Shown: piece after piece, positions 11,298-23,559 of the stretch
Position numbering within the stretch: position 1 is the stretch's first letter
Layout of the letters: every line of letters begins with the position of its first letter
Assembly: GCA_038030265.1 (NCBI GenBank)
Contig: CM075943.1
Span: 17,174,001 to 17,238,000, forward strand
Length of the DNA stretch: 64,000 nucleotides
From: Corythucha ciliata
Lineage: Eukaryota; Arthropoda; Insecta; Hemiptera; Tingidae
Direction of reading: 5' to 3'
Position numbers and translations under genes: made by a program
Notes under the pieces: generated by a model
Told to the model about the DNA's origin: nothing
The model's database searches: none
What the model saw: only the letters and a program-made list of their open reading frames with translations

Positions 11298-12209
11298 GTA
11301 AGGGTTTTCAAACTTCTTCTTGCTAGGAAACGTTGGAATTGTCGGAGTCGGTAATGCCAGTTTAAGCTTGATTCACGCTAAATAGTGACGAACAGTGAAA
11401 ATAGTGACGTGTCAATTTTGTTCGGCAAAAATAAAAATATTATTCTCACAATTTCTAGGGACCGGCTAGACTAGACCGGCACGTGATAGTAAAATCCCTC
11501 AGTGATTTTTTAAACTTTTTTTTTAAATATCAAGGCAATTTGACATGATTGAGTGCATTAAAAATTACTGTGCGCTCATTTTCTGAAATACTACTTTCTA
11601 AGCACGGCCTGTCACATCACTGTTAGACCGAGAGGAGAGTGCCTCGTTTACTGACCCAGAGTTATCTCTACTGACCGGGTACTTACAATGAACGGTACGA
11701 GCTGAAATTTCGCAAACAACTTACGCGTGGGTCAATACGACTTGCCCTGAAATTTGATCTCAATCGGTTGCGGTAAAATCCGGGAGTGTCTAATTTACTG
11801 ACCGCTTAGAGTGTCCGTTAAGACCGCTTTTTGTGGAAAAGAGGTGATTTGGCTTAAAAAACACTAAATTCCCTGTAACTCTGAAACAAAGCGTTTCCGA
11901 CCCTATGTTCATAGTAATTTTGGTTCGCCCTACTTAGTAGTACAACATGTGCAAGTATTGACGTTTCCTCCTGGAACACCCTGTAGTTCTAGGGGAGGTT
12001 GGAACAAATCTGCTGTTTCAGACCACCTCTACCAAAATCAATGCTATTTTGTGTTCATTTTTGGGTTCTTGTTTCCAGTCCCCCCCTTGTTACCTCCCGA
12101 CGACGTCTATAATATATGGGAACTGAAGCCCTATCCCGCAGACCCCCACCGCCCACGCCTCCCTAATGCCTATGATGCTTCCATTTTGATTTATGAAAAA
12201 TGTTCGTAG

Positions 12210-12503
12210 AATCAACTAAATAGATGGAATTCTGCAATCCCACGAGCCGAACGGGATTCAACTCTCAAAGATAAAGTTTGGGCTCTTCATTTTCAAGAAG
12301 AGGACATCTTGAAATATGTTGAGACCAAACTTCCGAACGGGGAAATTCCTAAAAATCCACGAGAAAGATGGTCTTTAGTAAAGGGTGCTATCCCCAGGAT
12401 TTTTCCCGGGTGTCCAGAACGACTCCAAAAAGTTGTAAAGACGAGGAAGTCTCCAGCACCAAGACAACAACACCGTCATCCATCTCAGTCAACAAAAACA
12501 TAG
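12210..12503 (+). pseudogene. THAP-domain exon 2 of the P-like element; zinc ligand Cys replaced by Trp
   Basis: After TTCGTAG|AATC the frame reads NQLNRWNSAIPRAERD, then KVWALHFQEEDI, then LVKGAIPRIFP, and stops at 12503. These correspond to the THAP tryptophan, the C-x2-H-F segment and the AVPxxF motif, in the right order and spacing. The third zinc ligand, normally Cys in V-C-x-x-H-F, is Trp here (TGG), while His is kept. About 35 basic residues follow the domain, then a stop, so the protein would be a THAP-only product of about 130 residues with a damaged finger. A pseudogene is the simplest reading. Confidence 0.75.
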
Positions 12504-12716
12504 AGCTTGTGAACGGGCCTTAAATAAAACAGACTGGGGCCTTATTCTTGAACTTATTCTTTCAATAACTTAAGCAGAAGTAGTGGCCTTAAGTTTTCGA
12601 GTTCGAACATAAATGCATTTATGCTGGACTACGAGCCCCACGGGATGAAAAACGTGTTTCTTTTCTCCCCACGAATTATGAGTCATATATCTAAAATTAT
12701 CAACATTTTGATTCAG

Positions 12717-12911
12717 AAGTAAAGCGGCCCATACACGTACAATAATATTGCGCAATAATAGGGGTTGTTCAATAAAATTGAACGTTTGCGGGTTGTATTG
12801 ATGGGTTGCACAATACAATGAACAACCTATTTTTTTTATCCCTAAACATCTGGAAACGACATATTGTACAAATTTATTGCGCAATATTTATTGTACGTCT
12901 ATGGACCCCTT
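12717..12911. mobile_element. MITE with ~40-bp inverted repeats, Harbinger-like
   Basis: The left arm (12720-12757: GCGGCCCATACACGTACAAT...) and right arm (12862-12908, inverse of GGTCCATAGACGTACAATA...) pair over about 40 bases including TTGCGCAATA. TAA flanks the left side and TTAA the right, which suits the 3-bp TWA duplication of PIF/Harbinger elements, though divergence leaves this open. It lies inside the P-like element. Confidence 0.65.
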
Positions 12912-13208
12912 AAATGTTCATAACATTTTACACTTGAAAATAATGCTAGCAATTTTAGATAGCCGTATTCTGTGCTGCAATATAAACGACAATATTACTG
13001 ACTTGGTCATCCTAAGCTCCTAAACGTGCGTTCAATTCATTTTAATTCTCAAATTAGGTGTTTAATTAACCACTAGAACAAGAAAAACATAAAATAACAC
13101 ACTTCAACTCATTTACTGCTATTGCAAAATAGACGTGCTAATGGAGCCAGACCTCTCTGACAGGAGCGATTTTCCCTTCGACCTTGAGAACCGCGCGTTA
13201 TCACAAGC

Positions 13209-13235
13209 AAGCAACTTGGTATCTATATAACTTTG
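13209..13235 (-). repeat. right terminal inverted repeat of the P-like element
   Basis: Inverse of 10970-10996 with one mismatch. The right copy of the target duplication TCGTATCG follows at 13236-13243. Confidence 0.9.
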
Positions 13236-13243
13236 TCGTATCG

Positions 13244-16200
13244 ACTCCCTAGTCTCTACTTATTTACCTATTTGTGTTGTGAAAATGGAGTGAATAATAT
13301 AAAAGAGTCGGCTGGTTCTTTTCAAGAACTTTCCATCCATTGTTTCATGGATAGAGTGAGTTTTTATTAAATTATTATCTTTTCAAGCAGAGAAGCCAAA
13401 TAGGATGTCACCAATACGCGGATTTTCCTCTTTGTTTTCCTCATTCTTTTACTTTATCTGTCTATACTTCCTTCTACACCTTTTTTATCACCTCTAGGTT
13501 ACAAATAGAGTGAGTAAAGTACCCGCGGGGTCACTCGAAAGGGAATCGTTTCCCAAACAATCAATCAAGTCTTTTTTTTTGAAGCACCCAGACCATTGGG
13601 GAGGATGGTGAATACATGCTGCGTGTACATACAGGCGAAAGAGTTTCTGAGGAAGAGCGGTTGGGGGTTGGAGGGGGGGGGGGTGAAAAAACTGATCGGA
13701 GGAGACGCCTTATAAAAAGGTTGTGTGCTGAGGAGCGACGACGGACGGATTGGGGGGGGGGGGAGGGTGACGGGCCTGCTGCTCTATTTCGTTTTCTTCC
13801 AAGTGCTTCACAACCACTCTCTCGATAGGAAGACTGATGACCTCTCGTCGTCGAAATATAGTCGTAGGAGGGTGGCGGCATCGATGGAGGGGGGGGGGAG
13901 CTGGGCTTTGGTGAACATCGTCCGGACAACACCACCGCACCTACCCTCACTTATAACGCTTCCATCATTCCCAAAACTTTCGCACTACTTGAAAACTTCT
14001 CCCGTCAACTTTGCAATTATTAAAATCGAGAAGCTTATCATTTGCGAGGTTGATTGGTTTCAAGCACGTAACAAGCCTTTTGCTAATGAACCGACCTTCC
14101 TTGATCTTACGCAGTCTTGGAAACTGACGAGGAAACTCATGAATATATTTTGGAGACCACGCCCTTTCACTCCTCACTTGGTGTAGGCGTTGACGGATGA
14201 TGAGTGATGAGGAGGGGGCAGGGTTAGATAATGAGGGACTCATTTTCAATGGAATTTAGATCTCAAGAACTTTTTAGGTCAAAAAGTCTAAATACAAAAA
14301 GGTTTTCGTAGATTTCTTGGGGGAAAAAACAAAGGCATAAAGACAAGATGGGAAACGGATGCAGATTAGGTCGGTTTTGCATACTTCCTCGACAAATGAA
14401 CACCCCCGTGCTAACATTCCATCATCCCTTTCTATATCCATAGCCCCCCCTCTCTTCCCGCCATTTTCAGCCAAGTAATCTCTCACATGACAGCTACAGC
14501 CGGCGCACGGTCATTAGAGCTACTGTTGTAAACCGATGGTGAGTGGGAGGGGGGAGAGAGAGTGATGAGTGAGGAATGAAAAGGTGAGTGTGCCGGAGGG
14601 TGCGGTGAAGGAGGATCCTGAAGGTCCATTAGTCTTTGCCTGAAGTCCATCTATCCCTTGAAAAATCCCTTCGTTAACTCCGTGGTATAAAATAGAGAAG
14701 GGGACAACACTGAGAGTTGATGTGGAGAGGGTCTAATTAAAAATTTGAGCCTAAACTGGAAAAGTTTACCTCATTTTTCGAACGAAAACGTTTTTCGTAC
14801 ATGAAAACCGTGATAAATCCGGTCAAGAAAAAAAGAATGTTAACATTCGATAAATGGGTGACTTGAGCTTCCTGCTCTCACCTTAACAATATTCTGCAAC
14901 ACAAAATGATCGTCCCCCCGCTCCCCACAACCCAGCCTGACAAACAGTAACAAAAGAATCCACCGCTCATCCAAATAACTTCACAATCAGAGAAAGAAAA
15001 TGTGACGCGATATTTTCTCCTAACTTGTGAATTCAAATTCATGTCGATATACAAAGAGGTAATTCGAGAAGAGCTGACGAAAAATGAAAAGTGAATTCCA
15101 GACTGTTCATTAACGTTCAATTACGCTTCAAGTCGACGGCCTAGAGGGGGGGGGGTCGCTTTTTTAGTAATATAAAAAATTATTATTCAACTTGAGGAGC
15201 AAATTATTTAATGAGAAAGTTAATTTGGACTCTTTGGTAAGTGCGAAGAAGTTCTGTAATGAGAAAGTGAGAGAGGGAGAATAATGAAATAATACAGTGG
15301 AGTTGGAAAATTTCAAGAGCGACTGTCTGGGTCTGTTTTATGTTAATCAATTCCCCCTAGGAGAATAATGATAAATAAATTTGGACGGGGGGGGGGAGGG
15401 CTACTAGCCCCCCCCCCCACCAATCAACTCCGTTGCTACTCAGTTCAATTAGTTTCATTGGAGGCCTCCACCACAGCTACCACAACTTTTTACAGGACTC
15501 CCCCCCTAATGATAACAGTAAAAGCTGTTTTTATATCTAAAAGTGGTCGTATTATGCGAGACGTAAACAGCAATTAGTTGAGGTTTTCTTAAGGACAAAT
15601 CTGTGGGGTGAGAGGAAAGATTACTTGTAAAAGTATAGACGGAAGGTTTCTTTGTTGTTGTTTAGGCAGAGTGGGTGACTACACTGACTATTCACGCAGC
15701 CTCATAGTCGTCAGACTTGTGACGTGGGTGAGGAGGGAGGTGCTTATTGTGTCTACAAATAATGGGGAAAGGGTGCTGTGACCGTCAAAAACCACCTGAG
15801 TGGGCGCTTTTTCCGATTCGTGCATCGCGTGGCCGTCATGTCGAAAGATCTTCCTCGGATTACTGGGGGTGTCAGTCAGAGGGGGAGGGGGAGAGCGCAA
15901 TAGTGACGGAAACAAATGAGGGGAGGGGGAAATACGGCTTGAAACTGAATAAGTTTGAAAGTAATTTCCCTTTATTTTTGAACAGAAATGAGAAACAATT
16001 TCGAAGTAAGAGACAAATAACTTGGATGAATAGAAAATGAGTGATGGTTTCAACTATTTTAATCTCTCAAAGCTTTTACAAATATGTTCGGAATCTTCAA
16101 GAGGAATTAACAACAGACAAATCTCTGTGAATTCTGAAATTGTATCCAATTCTCATTTAGACAAAAAACGGCTTTAATTATCAAAGTGAAATCATCAAAA

Positions 16201-16800
16201 GAGTTATTTGATAATTATAAAATAACGGGACCTCTTGATCACGAGGGGACCAGTAGCTGAGCACAGTTATACGATCGATGATGAGGGGGTGGAGTGAAGT
16301 GAGAAACGGAGAATTATAGCAAATTAGAGACTCTAATACTATTAACCTCATTTCCTCTGGCGACTTTTGGTGGTTTAAGACTAACAAGAGTGATACAACC
16401 ACGATCCCTGTATTTTACGCTCTTAATCCTGACGCTTCTCTTGCTCGCACCGTGGATTCAAAACACTTTTGACTTTTGCGCTTTTTGATTTAAACCAATC
16501 TTGAATCTTTTTATAACTTTCCTTCTTGGTTATCACTTTGAAATAGTTCAGACTGGAGGGTCACTTACTAACCATTAGAGTCCAACCACCTAACATAGCA
16601 AGGAAAACGTCTTGAGTAGAGGTCCTCCCTCCTCCGACACACAGTCATAGGATGCGGATTTTTCATACGGTGAGCCGTTCTATTCGGATCGGGGGTAGGC
16701 AACCGCCAAGGGACCCGGCAAAGGGGTGGGGGTGGGGGGCTCGGCTTAGAATTAAATCATCTCAAATAATAATTCAGGGAGTTAAGTGGACAGTTTTTAC
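13244..16800. other. unassigned non-coding DNA with many G/C homopolymers
   Basis: No gene, RNA or transposon recognised over about 3.5 kb. Runs of 7 to 10 G or C lie near 13673, 13751, 13889, 15147, 15388 and 15410. Overlapping open frames on both strands at 13560-14250 have low-complexity composition and no domain. Confidence 0.5.
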
Positions 16801-17103
16801 GTTATTGATATAAGAATAATTTGGTTTTTGAAGAATTCGACCTCACGAAACCGGATTTTTGAATTGTGAATACCCACTCGCAAAATTGGCTTTAAAGACA
16901 ACAAATCTGAAATTGATTTATTTGTCTAAACACCCGAAATTTCCATTTCAAAGAGTCAAATCCTTGACAAATATTGGGTCTCCAAAGTTATTCGAACCCG
17001 GAAAATGATGTTTTAAAGAAGAGAAATCTGCCAAATTGTGGTTTCAAGTCGAAATCCTAGAAACTTTGTTTTTGAAGAATATTCCCTTTGGGGGCGTAGG
17101 TTC
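16801..17103. repeat. weak AATTTC-type short repeats
   Basis: Loosely spaced GAAACCGGATTTTTGAATTG, CGCAAAATTGGCTTT and CCGAAATTTCC words resemble the arrays at 17890-20460, but the period is not clear. Confidence 0.35.
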
Positions 17104-17236
17104 AGGGGCCTATTTGTTGAAAGTACTTTTCAACTCGACACTTTGCACTCTTCAAATTTGTCACATGGCAAGAGTTGGAAAAAGTGCAAAGTGAAAAGAG
17201 AAGAGTTGAAAAGTACTTTCAAAAAATAGGCCCCAG
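17104..17236. mobile_element. palindromic MITE (GGGGCCTATTT ends)
   Basis: A left arm at 17104-17134 (GGGGCCTATTTGTTGAAAGT...) and an inverted right arm at 17205-17234 match over about 30 bases with one indel. The remaining 70 bp in the middle also contain partly complementary purine/pyrimidine stretches. The ends resemble GGGGGCCTGTTCT of the 57441-57592 element. No clear target duplication. Confidence 0.7.
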
Positions 17237-17889
17237 GTCTTACTGACTGCGCCATGTTTAGTTGTGGGATGGGTACATTGATTTAATTAATAACTTCAAG
17301 AGACATGCTTTTTTGAAGGCAGACAACAGCTTAACAAAACTTGATTAAATCCACTTGAGGCGCGTCACTCACAAAGGTGAGCTAAAGCAGGAGAGCGTGG
17401 GAGTTCACCCGTGCTTCAACCAAACAGCCGCGAAGTTGGATTTTTGAACTATGGAAACCTAGTGAAATTGGCTTTTAAAACTTTCAAACCAACGGAATTG
17501 GTTTAAATGGGATGAGGTTGAATCTGCTGCCAAGAAAAAGGTCCAAGAACTTGCAAAGACCCTGAATTTGCAATTTTACTTAAATTAACACCCGAAGACC
17601 CGAGACTTCCAGAACAAGCCTGGATCTTCAAGGAAAAAATTCTAGAAATCATGTAATTTTGCTCGAATTAGCACCCGAATTTTCAAACTTACAAATATTT
17701 ATCTCTAAATAATGTAGTTACACGGCTATTCGTCAGGGTATGGGCGCCGGGTAGCCCCCATCAGGGTATAGCAGGATGACCAGATTTTTCCCAGACGAAA
17801 GAAGGACCCAAATTTGATAATCGGGAGAAGAAATATTATGCGGGGGGGGGGGTGTTAGGCTTGGTAGTTCCACTATTCTGCCACTGATT
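17237..17889. other. unassigned, with scattered AAATTGGCTTTT words
   Basis: No gene seen. A few units of the following array (GAAATTGGCTTTTAAAAC) occur at 17440-17500. A run of 10 G lies at 17840. Confidence 0.4.
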
Positions 17890-18120
17890 ATATTTAGGAA
17901 ATGACCAAAACTGTCATTTGCCAAAATTGCCAAAACACGAAATTGGCTTTTTAAGGAGCCAAAACACGAAATTGACTTTTGAAAGAGCCAAAACTCACAA
18001 TTGGCATTTGATGAAGCCGAAACACGAAGTTGGCTTTTGAACGTGCCAAAAACACTAATTGCCTTTTGAAGAAGACAATTTCATAAGACATGAAATTGGC
18101 TTGCTGAAATTAAGCCCCGA
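17890..18120 (+). repeat. ~30-bp array (ACGAAATTGGCTTTTGAA units)
   Basis: Six to seven units of GCCAAAACACGAAATTGGCTTTTGAAGRA follow each other with moderate divergence. This is the clearest array of this subtype. Confidence 0.8.
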
Positions 18121-18880
18121 AACATGCATTTTTGCTAGAATGAATATCCAAAATTTCCATTTTCACTTGAATAAGATCGGAAACGACTGAAACTTGCTGC
18201 ATCGCGAATATTCTGCCAGGAAACTTCCATTTTCCCAGATTTTTTCCTACGAAATGTTGCAACTTTGTGGCTAGTCGTGAAACTTGGCTGGGTTCTGGTC
18301 CACTTTGAAGAGAGAGGCAGAGAGAAAAAAAAAATTGCAATTTTGTGGAAATAAATACCTCGAACTTGCAATTTCGCGAAGATTTAGCAACTGTTCTTCC
18401 AATTTCGCTGATGTTTGTGTTTCAATTTTGCTTCTATTTGTCATGCTTTGAGCCCTGGCTGGGTTGCCTTCCTTACCCACGGGATTCACGGCTTTTTAAG
18501 CAAAGACCTTAAATATTAAATGTCACTGAAATTGAGACGCGATACTTGAAATATCGCGATTATTAAGCCAGAAAAATTCCAATTTCACGGATGACATTTG
18601 CTTTCGAAATGTTGCGGCTATTCGTCGGAAGACTTGTGGAGCACTGTCTTCCGACGAATAGCCAGGGTTCCACTGTCACTCACCATAACGTAAGAAAGAT
18701 CCCTGAAACTAGAAATTACGCGTAAATAAAGACCAGAAACTGGCAATTTCACAATAATAAATGCCGGAAACAGCAATTTCACCGATTGTTTGGCCCGAAA
18801 CTTGCAATTCTGCCGAGTTTTTGTGCCGAATGGCGTAATTTCATTGCTACATTTTGTCAGGTTTGAGGTAATGCCGCGGC
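18121..18880 (+). repeat. ~30-45-bp array (GAAACTTGCAATTTCGCGRA units)
   Basis: Words such as GCAATTTCGCGAAGATTT, CCAATTTCGCTGATG, CCAATTTCACGGATG and TTGCAATTCTGCCGAG recur. A local inverted repeat TATTCGTCGGAAGAC / GTCTTCCGACGAATA sits at 18611-18661. Confidence 0.65.
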
Positions 18881-19674
18881 TAGCTGGATCCACGGATAAT
18901 CCTCACGTAAGGGCTCTCTAGCCCTCTAGAAATGCCCCTGGACTCCAATGACTGTCATATTGACGACACTTTGCTTTTTAGTCATGAGAGAGAGTGAGAG
19001 TGAATGAGGGAGTTCGAGAGAGCTGAAGAAAGGGCAGGGAATGTCACGCTCAACCGAACGGTCTTGATGGAGACAATCTAACTTTACACTAATCCATCCA
19101 CTAAAGCACGTGCGTTTGCCAAGAGCCTCTCTTTCACGGAGTTGGGGCTTTCAAGATCCCATTTCTTCTTGAAAAGGGCGTGTGTCTTCATGCACATCTT
19201 GTAACGTGACAACAATGTTATTATTTTGATCTTAACTTCATTCACACCGCTCTTTAGGGCTGCCATTCCTCTCCCCTCTACAAGTTGAAAGGCGCGCTTC
19301 ACCTTCCGTGTATAATATTATCGCAAACTCCCCCGCTTCTCCAAACAAGGACCGAAAATTCATCTCTGCAACAGCAATTACCACCTCCCAGGGGCGGTTA
19401 ATAACTAGGAATGGGGTTGTGGTTTTAACACAACGCGTATTGTGCACTTCGCTTGAGCAATCAGATATTAATGGTGATGAAGAGGGCCTTTGAAAATGGT
19501 TAGCTTCCCGATCGAATTATCAAAAACAATATCATTATTATAGGCGTCTAAATTATTAGTTTTCTAACCGAAACCAGAGATTTATGGCTAGAAAAACAGC
19601 TTCTACATTCCACGTCAAGATTCGTGCAAAGGTGACGAGTGCGTCGTACAGGGTTGCCAGAGGATCCGGTTTTG

Positions 19675-19705
<31 letters not shown>

Positions 19706-19719
19706 GTGGGACGATTAAA
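18881..19719. other. unassigned, with an A29 tract
   Basis: No gene found. A run of 29 A at 19675-19703 follows GAGGATCCGGTTTTG and could be the tail of an unrecognised retroposed sequence, but no body or target duplication is identifiable. Confidence 0.4.
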
Positions 19720-20465
19720 CTAGAAATCTGTAGATTGTGTAGTGGCAAATATAATCTCGAAATTACAACCATTGGAGCAAACAATCGGCGAAATTGTAAG
19801 TTTCGGGTCCAAAATATCCGCAAAGTCACTAGTTTCCGGTAACGCGTGTCCGTGAAATTGCTAGTCTCAGCTATTTATTTTCGTGAAATTGCAAGGTTGG
19901 GGCTTTTGTTGTTGTTACAATCCGGAACCCGGGCTAGCCGGCCTCGACAGCGCCCAAAGTCTGACGAATGCCCGCGAAACTGAAACTCCAACATTTGGGA
20001 GCTAAATATCCGCAAAATTGTATGTTTGTTGGCTGAATATTTGCGAAAATGAAAGTTTCTTAATTGGTCTGAGCCCTTTTCGGGCTGTCTGGCCCCAATA
20101 CCGCTCATAGCCGGACGATTACCCTAGAAATTGGAAGTTTATTGGCCAATTGTCCCCGAAATTGATAGTTTTGGGTCTTAACTCCTTCGAAAATGCAAGT
20201 TTCTGTTCTTAATTTCATCAAAATTGCAAGTTACTGCAAAGTTCGGAGACTTTGCAAGTTTCGGGGATAAAATATCCGCGAAGTCGTTCTAAGTTTCGAA
20301 TTGTTTTTTGTGGGCACAGAACCCGAGATAGCCGGTTGCGACGTCCGAAGGCGTCATAGGCTGATGAGGCCGATATGCTGTACCTGCAATCCAACAAAAT
20401 TCCGAAGGCAAATATCCGCAAAAATTGCAAGTTTCAAGTTTCCAGTGTGGTGACCAGTTTGGTGG
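19720..20465 (+). repeat. ~35-bp array with CCGGGCTAGCCGG punctuation
   Basis: Units CGCAAAATTGCAAGTTTCGGG(T)CTAAATATC recur. They are interrupted at 19922 (GGAACCCGGGCTAGCCGGCC) and 20318 (GAACCCGAGATAGCCGG) by a conserved GC-rich module about 395 bp apart. Related modules with the same neighbours occur at 56987, 57187 and 57700. Confidence 0.75.
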
Positions 20466-22079
20466 TTTTTAGGGAGTGAATTCTCAGTTTAGTCGCGTTG
20501 GGGCGCGAACACAGTAAGTAACTTTGCTGTATCCGGTTGTTATTGTGTGGGAGGGGGGGCTTTGGAACGTTTCTTCTTCCTAGCTCCCATAGTGGCAGAC
20601 AGACGTCGTGGTATTGTGGACGTCCGTCGGGAGGGGAAATGCCAGCCCCTTTCTATCCTTAACGTGATGCGATCTCTCAAAGAAGCTTCCCTTTTTTTAA
20701 GATCAGAGTTGGCAACGTGCTTCGGCGCTTCTGTGGAGGACCAACAACTTGATGGCTTATTCAGGCCTGTGAATTTTGGAACTATTCCGCCTCTACGCTG
20801 AAAGGGTCCAGTATTTTAGTACAAGGGCTAAATTGCCGCAGTGGGCCAAAATTTCAAGTTTAGGGGCAAAAGTATCACTTTTTGGGGGAAAATTGCCAGT
20901 TTTGGGCATACAATCTGGAATACAAGGCTAAAAATACAATTTCCTGCAGAGATGTCAGTTATAGACAGATTTCATTTAAACGTCCTGTTCTGTGCAAATT
21001 AGGTTTTTGGATATTAATTCACGATTGATCAGATGAACTGATTTCCCTCGAGGGCTGCGATCCCCAAAATAAGCCTGCTACAGGCAATGGTGCATCTGAC
21101 ATTCTCAGTGAAGCTGCCGACCCCTAGAACAAGGTCAGACTACGCCCCTGGTACCAATGAAATGAGAATCAATCGGCTCATTCACTTTGACCGCATTCAT
21201 TCTCGAAATCGGAGGTTTATCGATGAACGAAGCCAGCAGGTGATTCCGTGTCTGTCAAGGCGGAGGAAGCACTGGCCCCCTTCACCCTTCCTCTTTCTCA
21301 TACCATCTTTTGCCGTCATCCGACGCGTTCTCATTTGGCGAAACTGGCAGTCAAAAATTATATCAATTAGACGTACTGTCGATGTAATCGATGCTACCGT
21401 TTCAAAGGTCTACCTAATTGTATTTGAATAGGGGGCGTCAAAAATGCGGTAAAAGAGGACTTTCCTGTGGCAGAGTACGAAACTTCTTGTCTTGGCCGCT
21501 AACGAGGAATTAGGGTCTGTTCTGAGCAGACTGAGTGGGGGACAGTGGACGAGGTCGACTGGTGGTATGACAGGATGCGGACGAGGTCGACTGGTGGTAT
21601 GACAGGATGCCTGGGGGGATCAGTAGGACCAGGAGCGGAGCTCCAAACAGTGTTCAAGCTTCAAGACTACACGAGAACACAAAAACTCGAAAAAAGAAGA
21701 ATGAAATTCGCCAGCCACTTACCAACGGTTATAAGACAAATCCGACCACGTGTCAACTGAGCGGACGACGGCACTTCTCGGCAGCGACGACAAGCATGAT
21801 GGTGATTTTGGCGGAACACAAGAGTACAAAACAAAATTCGCGAACAGTACAACAAAAACGGCGCGACAGACAAAATGAATATTCCGAAAAAAGACAAAAA
21901 GTGAAAAAAATGAAAACGTGGGCCCACTCGCGCGATTCTGTAAAGAGAAAGAGAGTGAGGTTGTGTATTTTTTTTTCTTCGCGATGCGACATGAGTTCTT
22001 CAGTATTGCCAACACAAAAAAATGAAATAAACATTCAAATTTTGGACAGGAAGGGAGTTTGGTGGGGAAAAAAGGGACG
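20466..22079. other. unassigned; short 37-bp direct duplication
   Basis: No gene recognised. GACGAGGTCGACTGGTGGTA with ATGACAGGATG is repeated in tandem at about 21548-21610. Open frames at 21087-22152 lack known domains and overlap on both strands. Confidence 0.45.
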
Positions 22080-22381
22080 AATCTTGAACAGGGCCCATTT
22101 CCACTTTACTTCGTGCCCATCGCACGGACATTACTTTCCCAGTAGTGACTGAATCCGGAAACTGGTGGGCTCTCGCGGGCCGCCTACAATTGATTTTAAT
22201 AATCGAATTAGGTACCAGCAGCAGCACCAGCATTGCCAACTAACATTTTGCTTTCCCGTCAAGTCAAGATCAAAATTCCGTCAGAAATAAGTACGTCAAA
22301 ATGTATTTGTTTCCCGTTAAAAAAATTCGTCAAATTTGCCCCCCATTTATGAGGAGGCGCCTGAAAAGCTTAAAGATTGAA

Positions 22382-22620
22382 GGGCCGGTGCGTCCGTGGG
22401 GGCTAAGGCGTTGCGTTGTAGCGGCCTGGCACCCGCGGGCACTGTGGTCGTGGGTTCGATTCCCGCGCTGGTCAACTAACAAATTCTGTCTAGCCTCTGC
22501 GTTTGAGCCTTTGAGGTCCTACCCTTCGTGGTAGGCAATATGGCGAAAGCCTCCGCCTGTGACACCCCCCTCCCTATTGTAACACCGAGAGGTAAATACA
22601 ATGAAGCGGGGGGGGGGGAA
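22382..22620 (+). mobile_element. tRNA-derived SINE (left arm copy)
   Basis: The head has a pol III A-box-like GTGGGGGCTAAGGCG at about 22396 and a perfect B box GGTTCGATTCC at 22453-22463. The extended arm between them suggests descent from a class II (Leu/Ser-type) tRNA. A tRNA-unrelated body follows, ending near a G11 tract. It lies inside the inverted-repeat arm, so its second copy at 30518-30757 arose by duplication rather than a new insertion. Confidence 0.75.
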
Positions 22621-22719
22621 TCTTAAAGATGGCAAAAAATTGATTTTCGGGATTTATGTTGAAGGATTTAGAAACGAAATTCCGAACAAGGGGACTCAAT
22701 CGAGGCTGCAACCATTTCA

Positions 22720-23270
22720 CGGCTAAAATTTAGAAAAACAGGAAAACCAACGCGCAGTAAAAAAAATCGTTCTTTCGCGGCCAAAATTTCAAAAACGCTA
22801 ATTGACAGCAAAAACAAAAATCGAGGAAACGCCAATTCACGGTTTCAGAAGGCAGCATCGTGACTAAAAATACGACAAAGCACTAATTCATGGTCAGAAT
22901 TCTACCATTGCTAAAATTGGGAAAATAAGCGCTAATTCGTGGCTAATTGACAGCAGCCGATTGAAATCGGCAGACTTGGTGGAGCAGCTGCCCACCCCCA
23001 CATAGCATCAACAAGTTAAAATCCAACAGGGTCGCTATAATTTTCTCTAGGCCTGCCTCAGCAATAAAGAATTTCTTGGATGTCACTCACTAAAACACCA
23101 AATTCGTGGCTTTCTGGTGTTTAAAACCCAATTTCGTGAAGTGGTGACTGTCCTTTGTGGCCCAGTGGATTCAAAAACCAACTTTCAATGTTTTTGCTCT
23201 CTAAAAACGATTTTCGCGGAATTTTCTCACAACAAAACTTGTTCTCGGATCTGACTCACGGAAAACTAAA
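22720..23270. repeat. short-period arrays within the left arm
   Basis: 22720-22960 holds GCTAATTCGTGGCTAAAATTG-type units (same family as 8335-8885), and 23085-23265 holds CCAATTTCGTG/CACCAAATTCGTGGC units. Both recur inverted in the right arm. Confidence 0.7.
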
Positions 23271-23559
23271 GTCCTCGGAGTCTGGGTCATAATTTTTTCT
23301 TGTCAGGCACTTTCTAAATCGGTCAGTTCTGATGGGAAATCCGTCAAATTGGCAACGCTGAGCAGCACTTATGAGTACATAAATAAGGCTTATAATTGGC
23401 CTTGGCACCATAGTAGCGGTAGATTTTTTTTTTTATTTCCACAGTATACTTTATTGTTATTATTACTATTTTTAACATTTGCGGATAATCTCTTATCGGC
23501 ATTGGCCCGCGAAAAGGAGATGAATGAAGAAATGATCGGAAGTTTGCCTTGATTTATGG

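Larger units (their letters stand above)
10970..13235 (+). mobile_element. P-element-like DNA transposon, internally deleted, with THAP gene relic
   Basis: The element is 2,266 bp, bounded by 27-bp inverted repeats that differ at one base (CAAAGTTRTATAGATACC...), and flanked by the 8-bp duplication TCGTATCG. Subterminal sequence inside both ends also matches in inverted orientation (GCGGTTTCAAGG near 11023 and CCTTGAGAACCGCG near 13183). Between the ends lie two exons of a THAP domain, the DNA-binding domain found at the N-terminus of P transposases. No RNase H-like catalytic or GTP-binding parts are readable, so it is probably a non-autonomous deletion derivative. A hAT origin is less likely because THAP plus 8-bp TSD plus CA-ended repeats fits P better. 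A separate MITE is nested at 12717-12911. Confidence 0.8.
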
